Source: Oscillospiraceae bacterium (GTDB lineage: Bacteria > Bacillota > Clostridia > Oscillospirales > CAG-272). From it: DNA of 59,153 nucleotides. Both the position numbers and the translations under genes were made by a program. The stretch lies in contig SVSB01000010.1 of assembly GCA_015064505.1 (NCBI GenBank), positions 1-59,153 of the forward strand, read 5' to 3'. Below are positions 1-7,403 of the stretch, piece by piece (within the stretch, counting starts at the first letter, position 1; each line of letters opens with the position of its first letter). A model generated the notes under the pieces. The model did no database searches. It was not told the DNA's origin and worked only from the letters and a program-made list of their open reading frames with translations.

Positions 1-137
1 AAAAATTAGGATTCTCTGTCTCGCTTTCTTAATTGAATTTTCCACAACATCCTCGGCAAGCTGTTTATTTAGGCTTGCTTTTTTGTTGTGCGCTTTTTTC
101 GTTGGCTGTTTTTAAGTTTTCAGAACATCCCCTTTTA

Positions 138-890
138 TTAACCAAGAAGCACGTCGGTAACGAGCATGACGCAGAATCCGACCAGCAGTGCGTAGGTTGC
201 GCCTCGCTCGTGACCGTGAGCGTGAGTTTCGGGGATCATCTCGTCGCTTATTACGTAAAGCATCGTTCCGCCCGCAAATGCAAGGGCAAAGGGCAGAATT
301 GCGCTTGCGATACTTACGGCAAAATATCCGATAAACGTTCCGACTATCTCAACAACGCCCGTAAGTGCCGCAAGCAAAAACGTACGCTTTGGCGATGCAC
401 CGACGGCAAGAAGCGGCGCAATAATGACCATACCCTCGGGAATATTCTGCAATGCAATACCGCCCGCGATAATAAGAGCCTGCGCCGTATCTCCCGAACC
501 GAAGCCAACGCCTGCGGCAATGCCCTCGGGCAGATTATGTATGGCAATTGCCATAACGAAAAGCAGAACCTTGCTTAAATTTGCGTTATTGTGCGTTTCT
601 TCCTCGCCCCCCGCAAGCTTATGAAGATGGGGCACCAGTCGGTCTATGAGGTTTAGACAGACAGCCCCGGCGAATATGCCCGCTATTGTCACAAGCAAGC
701 CGTACTTCCCGCCCGTTTCAAGTGCGGGCAAAATAAGCCCCAGCACGGCGGCGGCTAGCATCACCCCTGCCGCAAAGGCAAGAACGATATCCGAAAATCT
801 GTGCGATTGCTTTTTGAATATTAGTCCGATAACGGCGCCGATAACGGTCGCCCCGCCAACGCCGAAGGCGGTAAGTAATACAAGCTCCAT
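138..890 (-). CDS. ZIP family divalent metal transporter
   Basis: Integral membrane transporter of the ZIP (ZupT-like) family, expected to move Zn2+ or related divalent cations into the cytoplasm. The 250-residue protein has about eight hydrophobic segments and the two family signatures in the metal-binding helices: HNLPEG (residues 118-123) and QNIPEGM (148-154). A His/Glu-rich loop (HLHKLAGGEEETHNN, about 88-102) precedes the fourth helix, as in many ZIPs. It starts with ATG at 890 and stands alone. Its upstream region carries a Crp/Fnr-like palindrome at 943-958 that is nearly identical to the one in front of the Crp/Fnr-type gene at 34.8 kb, so control by that regulator is plausible (inference). 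Metal specificity cannot be read from the sequence. Confidence 0.92.
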   Translation of the reverse strand: MELVLLTAFGVGGATVIGAVIGLIFKKQSHRFSDIVLAFAAGVMLAAAVLGLILPALETGGKYGLLVTIAGIFAGAVCLNLIDRLVPHLHKLAGGEEETHNNANLSKVLLFVMAIAIHNLPEGIAAGVGFGSGDTAQALIIAGGIALQNIPEGMVIIAPLLAVGASPKRTFLLAALTGVVEIVGTFIGYFAVSIASAILPFALAFAGGTMLYVISDEMIPETHAHGHERGATYALLVGFCVMLVTDVLLG

Positions 891-942
891 ATATGCTCCA
901 ATCTATTTTTGATCTATTTTAACTTATATGTTATAATAAATC

Positions 943-958
943 TGTTGAAATATCAACA
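943..958. promoter_or_regulatory. Crp/Fnr-like operator upstream of ZIP gene
   Basis: TGTTGA-N4-TCAACA, a perfect 16-bp palindrome. It lies about 55 bp upstream of the ZIP start and overlaps a possible -35 element (TTGATA on the minus strand). The surrounding plus-strand 17-mer AATAAATCTGTTGAAAT (935-951) recurs exactly at 34755-34771. Half-site spacing differs from classical FNR (TTGAT-N4-ATCAA). Confidence 0.6.
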
Positions 959-964
959 CCAAAC

Positions 965-998
965 AAAAAAATTCCTTGGTCGCCCAAGGAATTTTTTT
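965..998. terminator. bidirectional intrinsic terminator
   Basis: An 11-bp stem (AAATTCCTTGG / CCAAGGAATTT) with a short loop is flanked by A and T runs on both sides. It sits immediately downstream of the minus-strand gene ending at 1002 and between it and the ZIP promoter. Confidence 0.85.
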
Positions 999-1001
999 GT
1001 T

Positions 1002-1436
1002 TTAAAGATACGTGCGCATTTCCCTTGCAAGGCTTTCTTCTTCCTCTATAAGCCTTTTTGCAATGGAACGAGACTCGCTGTCTGCTGCGGGGTATTGATT
1101 AAGATAGCGGGAAAGGGATTTTACTCCCATATTGCACCCATCTGTCATCAGGTCGGCAATGGTTGCATCCGTATGCTTGATTGCAAGCATTGCATTGGTT
1201 TTTATCTTGGACATTCCCTTGGCGATCATTGCGGGATCCTTGCCCTCGTCTCCGCATCTCTGAAGCGCGGAATGGATCTCCGAGGTGAGAACGCTGTGAT
1301 AGTCCTTGGACTCGATCAGCTTATTCTTAAGCCCCTCGCTACTGACCTCGCTAAGCACGTCGTCAATAGACTCAATTCCCATTTTTGCACCCGCATCGCA
1401 TTCGCGTAACAATCTTACGGTATCGTTTTCTATCAT
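1002..1436 (-). CDS. Ferritin-like helical protein, unknown function
   Basis: A 144-residue, soluble, almost entirely alpha-helical protein. The periodic Glu/Asp/His residues (GIESIDDVLSEV, DYHSVLTSEIH, AIKHTDATIADLM) suggest a four-helix ferritin-like bundle of the type annotated as DUF2383-like or hypothetical in Clostridia. No diagnostic metal-binding EXXH pair is obvious. The start at 1436 is preferred over the in-frame ATG four codons upstream, because GGAGG lies between the two ATGs at ideal distance from the second. Monocistronic, followed by the terminator at 965-998. Function unknown. Confidence 0.75.
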   Translation of the reverse strand: MIENDTVRLLRECDAGAKMGIESIDDVLSEVSSEGLKNKLIESKDYHSVLTSEIHSALQRCGDEGKDPAMIAKGMSKIKTNAMLAIKHTDATIADLMTDGCNMGVKSLSRYLNQYPAADSESRSIAKRLIEEEESLAREMRTYL

Positions 1437-1534
1437 ATTAACCTCCATATAGCTTAATAATACGATTCCCCTTTACAAACTAATTATTCAACCTCAGGAT
1501 ACGAAAACTTTTTGAATTTTTTTCAAATAACGTA

Positions 1535-1563
1535 TTGACTTTTTCCCGTCCGTGTGTTAATAT
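1535..1563 (+). promoter_or_regulatory. promoter of tRNA-Arg
   Basis: TTGACT (1535-1540), a 17-bp spacer and TAATAT (1558-1563), 23 bp upstream of the mature tRNA 5' end. Confidence 0.8.
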
Positions 1564-1585
1564 ATTAAAGCTGTGATAAACAGAT

Positions 1586-1661
1586 GCGCTACTAGCTCAG
1601 TGGATAGAGTGCCCGGCTACGAACCGGTAGGTCGCAGGTTCGAATCCTGCGTGGCGCGCCA
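1586..1661 (+). tRNA. tRNA-Arg(ACG)
   Basis: A 76-nt cloverleaf with a 7-bp acceptor stem (GCGCTAC / GTGGCGC), D-arm AGCTCAGTGGATAGAGT, anticodon loop CTACGAA giving anticodon ACG, T-arm GCAGG-TTCGAAT-CCTGC, and a genome-encoded CCA. It has its own consensus promoter and is followed by a strong terminator and then by an unusual palindromic tail containing a second copy of its 3' end. Confidence 0.97.
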
Positions 1662-1696
1662 AAAAATAAGACACCCGTTGGGTGTCTTATTTTTTT
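1662..1696 (+). terminator. terminator of tRNA-Arg
   Basis: AAATAAGACACCC, a 3-nt loop, then GGGTGTCTTATTT and a T run, directly after the CCA. A near-identical orphan copy lies at 2038-2073, and tRNA-Gln has a terminator with the related stem GGACACC / GGGTGTCC. Confidence 0.95.
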
Positions 1697-1719
1697 GGTG
1701 CGTTCACTTTTACAGAATT

Positions 1720-1824
1720 GCAGGATTCGAACGGTCGGTAGTGAATGTCGCTCCGGTGGAGCGGCAGAGCCGACCGGACCGCAGCCCGTAGAGGGCGAAG
1801 ACTCTAATCCTGCGTGGCGCGCCA
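1720..1824 (+). repeat. tRNA-tail palindromic element A (after tRNA-Arg)
   Basis: The element opens with an inverted copy of the tRNA-Arg T-arm (GCAGGATTCGAAC, 1720-1732). It continues with a nested dyad (GGTCGG...CCGACC enclosing GCTCC/GGAGC), then GGACCGCAGC. It ends with a degenerate direct copy of the tRNA 3' end (AATCCTGC plus the whole acceptor strand and CCA, 1806-1824). The second CCA lies 163 bp after the first. The same layout follows tRNA-Gln (13000-13111). No ORF in it is credible; the short reading frames here are tRNA shadows. Confidence 0.7.
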
Positions 1825-1839
1825 AAAAATCCTGCACGC

Positions 1840-2036
1840 AAGTGCGGGATTTTTACTTTTTACTTCTTACCTCTTCACTCTTACCTAAAATGGCAGGATT
1901 TTTTGGAAAGTAATAAGTAAAAGGTAATAGGTAATAAGTAAGGAAGCTTTTCGCTTGTGGCGAAAAGCATTATATTTTACTAGGGTTCGAATCCTAGTAG
2001 CAACTCACGAAAAATATCTTTTTTGTAGCCTTTATA
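1840..2036. repeat. low-complexity inverted repeats and orphan T-arm-like hairpin
   Basis: A TTTACTTCTTACC-type low-complexity stretch (about 1852-1886) faces its approximate complement, GTAATAAGTAAAAGGTAATAG-like, at about 1909-1944. At 1979-2000 ACTAGG-GTTCGAAT-CCTAGT forms a perfect 6-bp T-arm-like hairpin, followed by TAGCAACTCA. It resembles a tRNA 3' fragment, but no tRNA body precedes it. No gene is seen here. Confidence 0.55.
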
Positions 2037-2037
2037 A

Positions 2038-2165
2038 AAAAAATAAGACACCCGTTTGGTGTCTTATTTTTTTGGTGCGTTCACTTTTACAGAATTGCAG
2101 GATTCGAACGGTAGGTAGTGAATGTCGCTCCGGTGAGCTTCGACAGAGGCTTGTCGATTTTTACT
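2038..2165 (+). repeat. partial duplicate of tRNA-Arg terminator plus tail element
   Basis: About 95 bp (2039-2134) repeat 1662-1757 at a constant offset of 377 with only a few mismatches. The copy includes the GACACC/GGTGTC terminator hairpin (2041-2073) and the inverted T-arm GCAGGATTCGAAC (2097-2109). It then diverges and runs into TTACTTATTCACTATTAC-type low complexity. No intact tRNA accompanies this copy. Confidence 0.75.
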
Positions 2166-2292
2166 TATTCACTATTACTTCTTCATTCTTCACTAAAACC
2201 GCGAGGTCAACTTTGCATACGTTTTTTCATTGTTGTATTTACAAATCACTTGCACTGTGTTACAATAAAGAAAAACTCTCGGAGGTAGCGTT

Positions 2293-2775
2293 ATGCAAAA
2301 GATATGCCCACAATGCGGTGCCATGATAAACGACAACGATAAATTCTGCACGTCCTGCGGAACGCCCGTAAAAAACGACGACGCGCAAGGAGGCGCCTCT
2401 GCTCCCAATCGTAGTGAACATATCACGGTAAATCAGAGCGGATATCAGCAAAACGGATATCAGCAAACGAGCATTCCCTACTATCAGCCTCCCCAACAAA
2501 CGAACGATAATCTCGTAAGCATCGGCGCGTATATCGGCTATACCATCCTCTTCAGCCTGCCGCTGATCGGACTTATATTTGCTATCGTATTTGCGATCAA
2601 TCACGAAAACCAAAGTCTTAAGAATTTTGCAAGAGCTCATTTGATTCTTATTATTGCTTCGGGCATTCTTTCGATCCTTCTGACCATTTTCGTTATTGCC
2701 ATCGTTGCAATGGCGGAATCTTCGTCTTCAAACGTCGTGCCCACGGTTGCAGGATACATAATAAGCTTGTTATAA
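2293..2775 (+). CDS. Zinc-ribbon membrane protein
   Basis: A 160-residue protein with an N-terminal zinc ribbon (CPQCG at 5-9, CTSCG at 18-22), a Gln/Tyr-rich linker (about 45-75) and two or three hydrophobic helices in the C-terminal half. It belongs to the broad group of zinc-ribbon plus DUF4870-like small membrane proteins of Firmicutes; the role is unknown. The start is set by GGAGG eight bases upstream. A promoter TTTACA (2238-2243), 17-bp spacer, TACAAT (2261-2266) precedes it. A strong terminator follows. Confidence 0.8.
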   Translation: MQKICPQCGAMINDNDKFCTSCGTPVKNDDAQGGASAPNRSEHITVNQSGYQQNGYQQTSIPYYQPPQQTNDNLVSIGAYIGYTILFSLPLIGLIFAIVFAINHENQSLKNFARAHLILIIASGILSILLTIFVIAIVAMAESSSSNVVPTVAGYIISLL

Positions 2776-2776
2776 T

Positions 2777-2814
2777 TAAAATGCCGTTTGCGGTAACCGC
2801 AAACGGCATTTTTT
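2777..2814. terminator. bidirectional terminator
   Basis: A 16-bp stem AAAATGCCGTTTGCGG / CCGCAAACGGCATTTT with a minimal loop lies between the convergent zinc-ribbon and serine hydrolase genes. The hydrolase stop codon overlaps its T-run. Confidence 0.93.
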
Positions 2815-3940
2815 ATTCCATTATGCTCTTATATACAAGATTTCTGATCTCGGGATGTATCTTGAAGTAGCCCGTGCCGCAGCCCACTATATGCATAGTG
2901 TAGCAAAACGCTATTCCCGTCTCGGGGGATGCGGTGATAAGCGCACCTGCCGCTCCGTCCCAACCGAACTCTCCCTCGGGGAAAAGCGACGTGGACGCAT
3001 CCTTGTTGGTAAGTACTCTCACACCGAGAGAATAATTATATCCCGGGCGATTGTGCCAACGGGCAAATTCGACGCGTGCCTTTCCCTCAACGGGGTACGC
3101 ACGGAGCTCGTCTATGGAATGCGGTGTCAGAATACGGTTACCGTTTATCTCGCCGCCGTTGGCAAGAGCTGCCGCAAGAAGCACGTAGTCCTCAGCCTTA
3201 CCGCAAAGACCCGCGCCACCGCTATCGTAATTCTCCGTAAAGCGGAAGCGGCAGTTCCCGTCCCGCAGATTGGATTTTCCCAGCTTCATATCGTAAATAT
3301 ACTGAGATACTATACGGCTGCGCATTTCATCCGTAACGTAATGATCCGTTACCTTGCATCCCGCAGGAAGAAGAACGCGTCTCTTTACGTAATCTGCAAA
3401 GCGCTCTCCGCTCACTATCTCAACCACAGCCGCAAGGACGTCGTGGCACATACTGTAAAGATAACTGCTTCCCGGTTCAAAAGCAAGGGGGGCGGTGGCG
3501 TAATCCTTTATTATCTCAACGGTAGTGGCGTTTGGGTTTCTGTTTGCGTATGAAATGCACGGAGCGGTATCGTAGGTAAGCCCTGCAGTCATAGTCATAA
3601 GATCGCGGACGGTTATGGGCTTACGGGCAAAGGTAAAGCCGCGCTCCGTCCTGACTCTCAAATTTCTGTATTCGGGAATGATATCGGCAAGCTCAGTTTC
3701 AAGCGTTAGTCTTCCCTCTTCTATCTGTTGCATTACCGCAACCATGGTCGAGAGCTTAGTTGCGGAATAAAGCCAATAAAGATCGTCTCTCGAAGCAGGA
3801 ACCTTGCGCTCCCCATCAACATGACCGCCCGCAACGGAGTGAACTATCTCACCCTTATACGCAACTGCACATTGATATGAAGGAACGTCGTATTTTTCCT
3901 CAAGAGAGGCAAGATATTCGTCAAGCTTTGAAAAGTTCAT
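2813..3940 (-). CDS. Serine hydrolase, class C beta-lactamase/esterase family
   Basis: A 375-residue enzyme of the beta-lactamase-like serine hydrolase superfamily (EstB/PBP4*-like). The nucleophile motif SxxK is SATK, within YSATKLSTMVAV near residue 60, and a downstream YSM fills the YxN region. No signal peptide is visible, so a cytoplasmic esterase or peptidase role is more likely than cell-wall work. AAGGAG lies upstream of ATG 3940. It is separated from trxB by a terminator and is probably a single-gene unit. Substrate unknown. Confidence 0.85.
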   Translation of the reverse strand: MNFSKLDEYLASLEEKYDVPSYQCAVAYKGEIVHSVAGGHVDGERKVPASRDDLYWLYSATKLSTMVAVMQQIEEGRLTLETELADIIPEYRNLRVRTERGFTFARKPITVRDLMTMTAGLTYDTAPCISYANRNPNATTVEIIKDYATAPLAFEPGSSYLYSMCHDVLAAVVEIVSGERFADYVKRRVLLPAGCKVTDHYVTDEMRSRIVSQYIYDMKLGKSNLRDGNCRFRFTENYDSGGAGLCGKAEDYVLLAAALANGGEINGNRILTPHSIDELRAYPVEGKARVEFARWHNRPGYNYSLGVRVLTNKDASTSLFPEGEFGWDGAAGALITASPETGIAFCYTMHIVGCGTGYFKIHPEIRNLVYKSIME

Positions 3941-3954
3941 ATTATCTCCTTTAG

Positions 3955-3984
3955 AAAAATCCCGAAATTTCTTTCGGGATTTTT
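3955..3984 (-). terminator. terminator of nrdD-trxB operon
   Basis: AAAAATCCCGAAA / TTTCGGGATTTTT with a 4-nt loop, seven bases beyond the trxB stop codon. Confidence 0.92.
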
Positions 3985-3990
3985 CGTTAC

Positions 3991-4893
3991 TTATCTTTGA
4001 TCAAGATATCTGCAAGCCGCAAGGGCGGCGCAAGCACCGTCGCCTATAGCGGTGGATACCTGACGAACCGTTTTTGTGCGGCAGTCACCTGCTACAAAAA
4101 CACCCTCGCAAGACGTTTCGCATCCCTCGTCGGCGATGGCGCATCCGCGCTCGTCGGTGCTGATAATATCGGCGAAGCGCCCCGCCTCCGGTATAAGACC
4201 AACGGCAATGAAGGCACCCTTTACGGGAAGCAGGATGTTCTCGCCGTTTACGGTGTACTTAACGCCCGAAAGCTCGCCTTTACCGATGAACTCGGTGACC
4301 TTTGCTCCGTAAATGACCTTGATCTTGGGGTTTGAGAGCACGCTTTCAATAAGCTTACCCTCACCCGTAAGTCTGTCAAGATCCTGAAGAACGGTAACGG
4401 CAGAGCAGTTCTCGGCAAGCTGGATGGCCTCCTGTAACGCGGAATTACCGCCACCAACGACGCAGACCTCCTGTCCCGCATAGAACGCGCCGTCGCAAAC
4501 CGCGCAAAAGCTTACGCCGTTTCCTACAAGAGCGTCCTCGCCGGGCACACCAAGTCTTCTGTGCTTTGCACCCACGGCGATTATAACGGAATCGCCAAAG
4601 AAGCATCCACTATCTGTCTCTACCATAAAGCCGCTATCGGTCTTGGTTATTTTGCTTGCCTCCGCAAACTCTACATCTGCTCCCTGGGCCATTGCCTGCT
4701 CAACCATTCTGTCCGCAAGCTCACTGCCGCTGACCGAGGTAAAGGCGGGATAATTCTCCATTTTGGGAGAGAAGGTCATCTGTCCGCCAAATCCGCTTTT
4801 TTCCATAATAAGGACGGATTTGCCGGCACGGCAGCCGTAGATAGCGGCCGTAAGTCCTGCGGGACCCGCGCCAATGACTATTATGTCAAACAT
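3991..4893 (-). CDS. trxB: Thioredoxin reductase (first copy)
   Basis: Cytoplasmic FAD/NAD(P)H disulfide reductase of 300 residues, the usual low-molecular-weight TrxB length. The FAD-binding GAGPAG is at 8-13, the redox-active CAVC at 130-133, the second nucleotide-binding GGGNSA follows, and the C-terminal FAD motif is FVAGDCR. It starts only 3 nt after the nrdD stop, so the two are cotranscribed. This fits a role in re-reducing the thioredoxin-like domain fused to NrdD (inference). A second TrxB is encoded at 11745-12647. Confidence 0.95.
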   Translation of the reverse strand: MFDIIVIGAGPAGLTAAIYGCRAGKSVLIMEKSGFGGQMTFSPKMENYPAFTSVSGSELADRMVEQAMAQGADVEFAEASKITKTDSGFMVETDSGCFFGDSVIIAVGAKHRRLGVPGEDALVGNGVSFCAVCDGAFYAGQEVCVVGGGNSALQEAIQLAENCSAVTVLQDLDRLTGEGKLIESVLSNPKIKVIYGAKVTEFIGKGELSGVKYTVNGENILLPVKGAFIAVGLIPEAGRFADIISTDERGCAIADEGCETSCEGVFVAGDCRTKTVRQVSTAIGDGACAALAACRYLDQR

Positions 4894-4896
4894 ATA

Positions 4897-7275
4897 TTAC
4901 ACCTTGTTGAGATATTCTTTAACGCCGGAGATATTAACGAACTTCTCTGCCTTGCCGTTTTTGTAAACGATAAGCGTGGGAGCCTGACGAAGACCAAGCT
5001 CACGTGCCTTCTGCTCGTTTTCCTCAACGTAGAGCTTTTCGTAGCCGATACCTGCGCGGTCGAGCATACTCATAACCACCTTGCAGTTGGGGCAGGTCTT
5101 GGTTGCGAACAGCACGACGCCGTCTGCAGTCTGCGCAGAAGCGGTGCAGCAACCTACGGTGTCCTCTGCCTTATCGGCAACCTCGGTGTAAGTGTTGATA
5201 ATATCGGTGCCGATATTATATACCTTTCTTTCCTTGTACTCCTGGCTCTTACCGTCGTTCCAGTTCTGTACGGGACGGTAGTAACCGGTGATACGGCTGT
5301 ATACCTCTGCAGAATTTCCGCAGGTGGGGCACTCGAAATGCTCACCGGCAATATAGCCGTGATCCTTACATACGGAGTAGGTGGGAGAGATGGAGTAATA
5401 GGGCAGTCTGTAGTTTTCAGCGATCTTGCGAACGAGAGCCGCAGCAGACTTCCAGGAGGGCAGCTTCTCGCCGAGGAAGGCGTGGAATACCGTACCGGAG
5501 GTATAGAGAGTGTGAAGCTCGTCCTGAATATCAAGAGCCGCAAAAATATCGTCGGTATAACCAACGGGCAGGTGAGAGCTGTTGGTGTAATAAGGAGTGC
5601 CGCCTGCCTCTGCCGCGGTAATGATATCGGGGTAACGCTCGATATCGCGCTTTGCAAGACGGAATGCGGTGCTCTCTGCAGGAGTAGCCTCAAGATTGAA
5701 GAGATCGCCGTACATTTCCTGATAATCGGAAAGACGCTCACGCATATGATTGAGAACTCTGATGGTAAAGTCTTGAGTTTCCTTGTGGGTCATATCCTTT
5801 CTGATCCACTTTGCGTTAAGTCCCGCCTCGTTCATACCAACGAGACCGATGGTGGAGAAGTGGTTGGAGAAGGTGCCAAGGTATCTCTTGGTGTAAGGAT
5901 ACAGGCCGTTTTCCATAAGCTCGGTAATGACCTTACGCTTGATATCAAGAGAACGTGCGGAAACGTCCATCATATGATCAAGGCGCTCCATAAAGTCTGC
6001 CTCGTCCTTTGCAACGTACGCAATGCGGGGCATATTGATGGTGACAACGCCGATAGAACCGGTAGACTCGCCGCTGCCGAAGAAGCCGCCTGACTTCTTG
6101 CGGAGCTCGCGGAGGTCAAGACGGAGGCGGCAGCACATACTGCGCACGTCACTGGGCTCCATATCGCTGTTTATGTAATTGGAGAAATAGGGGGTGCCGT
6201 ACTTTGCGGTCATCTCAAAGAGGAGACGGTTATTCTCCGTATCGGACCAGTCAAAATCACGGGTGATGGAGTAGGTGGGGATGGGATACTGGAAGCCGCG
6301 GCCGTTTGCATCGCCCTCGATCATGGTCTCGATGAACGCCTTGTTCACCATATCCATTTCCTTCTTGCAATCGCCGTAGGTGAAGTCCATTTCCTTACCG
6401 CCGACGATAGCGGGCTGATCCGCAAGGTCTGCGGGAACGGTCCAGTCGAGCGTGATATTGGAGAAGGGTGCCTGAGTACCCCAACGGCTGGGAGTATTAA
6501 CGCCGTAGATAAAGGACTCAACGCACTTCTTTACCTGATCGTAGGAGAGATTATCAACCTTAACGAAGGGCGCAAGATAGGTATCAAAGGAGGAGAACGC
6601 CTGTGCGCCCGCCCACTCGTTCTGCATAATTCCGAGGAAGTTGACCATCTGATTGCAAAGGGTTGCAAGATGGCTTGCGGGGCTGGAGGTTATCTTACCA
6701 ACTACGCCGCCGAGACCTTCCTTAATAAGCTGACGGAGAGACCAGCCTGCGCAATAGCCCGTAAGCATTGCCAGATCGTGGATGTGGATATCACCGCCGG
6801 AGTGAGCCTGAGCGATCTCACTGTCATAAACCTCGGAGAGCCAATAGTTAGCGGTGATAGCACCGGAGTTGGAAAGGATAAGTCCGCCAACGGAATAAGT
6901 AACGGTGGAGTTCTCCTTTACGCGCCAGTCGGTAGCCTTAACGTATTTGTTGACCAGCTCCTTGTAGTCAAGAAGAGTTCCGCTGATGTTACGGAGCTTC
7001 TCGTGCTGACGGCGGTAAAGGATGTACGCCTTTGCAACGTCGGAGTAGCCGCCCTGAATAAGCACGGTCTCAACGCTATCCTGAATATCCTCAACGGCAA
7101 TGAGACCGTCCTTTACCTTGGGCTCAAAATCGGCAGTTACCTTAAGAGCAAGAAAATCGATTACGCTGGGAGCAGACTGCCTGTCGCAGGCTTCAAACGC
7201 AAGAGTGATCGCATTGGAAATTTTAGAGATATCGAAATCAGCTATTCTGTTATCTCTTTTAATGACCTGATACAT
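4897..7275 (-). CDS. nrdD: Anaerobic ribonucleoside-triphosphate reductase with C-terminal thioredoxin-like domain
   Basis: Class III ribonucleotide reductase, which makes dNTPs from NTPs with a glycyl radical under anoxia. Of the 792 residues, about 1-95 form an ATP-cone. The catalytic barrel is in the middle. The C-terminal metal site shows C636, H639 and CPTC (649-652), followed by the glycyl-radical motif RITGYY with Gly664. After a linker (about 700-720), residues 721-792 form a glutaredoxin/thioredoxin-like domain with CPNC at 728-731. This fusion, and trxB directly downstream, suggest a disulfide-derived electron source rather than formate. The family includes such thioredoxin-using subtypes; assignment here is inference. 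Transcription starts from the promoter at 7319-7347. Confidence 0.96.
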   Translation of the reverse strand: MYQVIKRDNRIADFDISKISNAITLAFEACDRQSAPSVIDFLALKVTADFEPKVKDGLIAVEDIQDSVETVLIQGGYSDVAKAYILYRRQHEKLRNISGTLLDYKELVNKYVKATDWRVKENSTVTYSVGGLILSNSGAITANYWLSEVYDSEIAQAHSGGDIHIHDLAMLTGYCAGWSLRQLIKEGLGGVVGKITSSPASHLATLCNQMVNFLGIMQNEWAGAQAFSSFDTYLAPFVKVDNLSYDQVKKCVESFIYGVNTPSRWGTQAPFSNITLDWTVPADLADQPAIVGGKEMDFTYGDCKKEMDMVNKAFIETMIEGDANGRGFQYPIPTYSITRDFDWSDTENNRLLFEMTAKYGTPYFSNYINSDMEPSDVRSMCCRLRLDLRELRKKSGGFFGSGESTGSIGVVTINMPRIAYVAKDEADFMERLDHMMDVSARSLDIKRKVITELMENGLYPYTKRYLGTFSNHFSTIGLVGMNEAGLNAKWIRKDMTHKETQDFTIRVLNHMRERLSDYQEMYGDLFNLEATPAESTAFRLAKRDIERYPDIITAAEAGGTPYYTNSSHLPVGYTDDIFAALDIQDELHTLYTSGTVFHAFLGEKLPSWKSAAALVRKIAENYRLPYYSISPTYSVCKDHGYIAGEHFECPTCGNSAEVYSRITGYYRPVQNWNDGKSQEYKERKVYNIGTDIINTYTEVADKAEDTVGCCTASAQTADGVVLFATKTCPNCKVVMSMLDRAGIGYEKLYVEENEQKARELGLRQAPTLIVYKNGKAEKFVNISGVKEYLNKV

Positions 7276-7318
7276 AAAAATAGTGTTCCCTTTCTGTCAG
7301 ATTTGATCGTTTGAATAA

Positions 7319-7347
7319 ATCATAACATACAGGGGAACACTTGTCAA
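7319..7347 (-). promoter_or_regulatory. nrdD promoter
   Basis: On the minus strand: TTGACA (7342-7347), a 17-bp spacer and TATGAT (7319-7324), one base from full consensus. The predicted transcript starts near 7312, giving a 5' leader of about 37 nt with AAAGGGA as ribosome binding site. Confidence 0.85.
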
Positions 7348-7356
7348 CTGAAAAAT

Positions 7357-7401
7357 ACAATATATTGTGGTGTCAAAATAAACAAAAATACTATATTTAG
7401 T
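7357..7401. promoter_or_regulatory. Tandem NrdR boxes
   Basis: ACAATATATTGT (7357-7368) and ACTATATTTAGT (7390-7401) both resemble the NrdR box (acaCwATATwGtgt). Their centres are 33 bp apart, three helical turns, as is usual for paired NrdR sites. They lie just upstream of the nrdD -35. The ATP/dATP-responsive repressor NrdR itself is not encoded in the window. Confidence 0.75.
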
Positions 7402-7403
7402 TT

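Noticed and set aside
1-137. Open minus-strand frame at the left edge reading KKASLNKQLAEDVVENSIKK
   Set aside because: The residues look protein-like, but the frame has a stop just upstream and no start codon, so it could only be a broken fragment. Evidence is too weak to list.
1573-1837. Short ORFs on both strands across tRNA-Arg and its tail
   Set aside because: They are translations of the tRNA and its repeats, a well-known source of spurious proteins.
7283-7341. AGTGTTCCC / GGGAACACT inverted repeat that could hide the nrdD ribosome binding site
   Set aside because: The upstream arm lies in the promoter spacer, before the predicted transcription start, so it would not be in the RNA.
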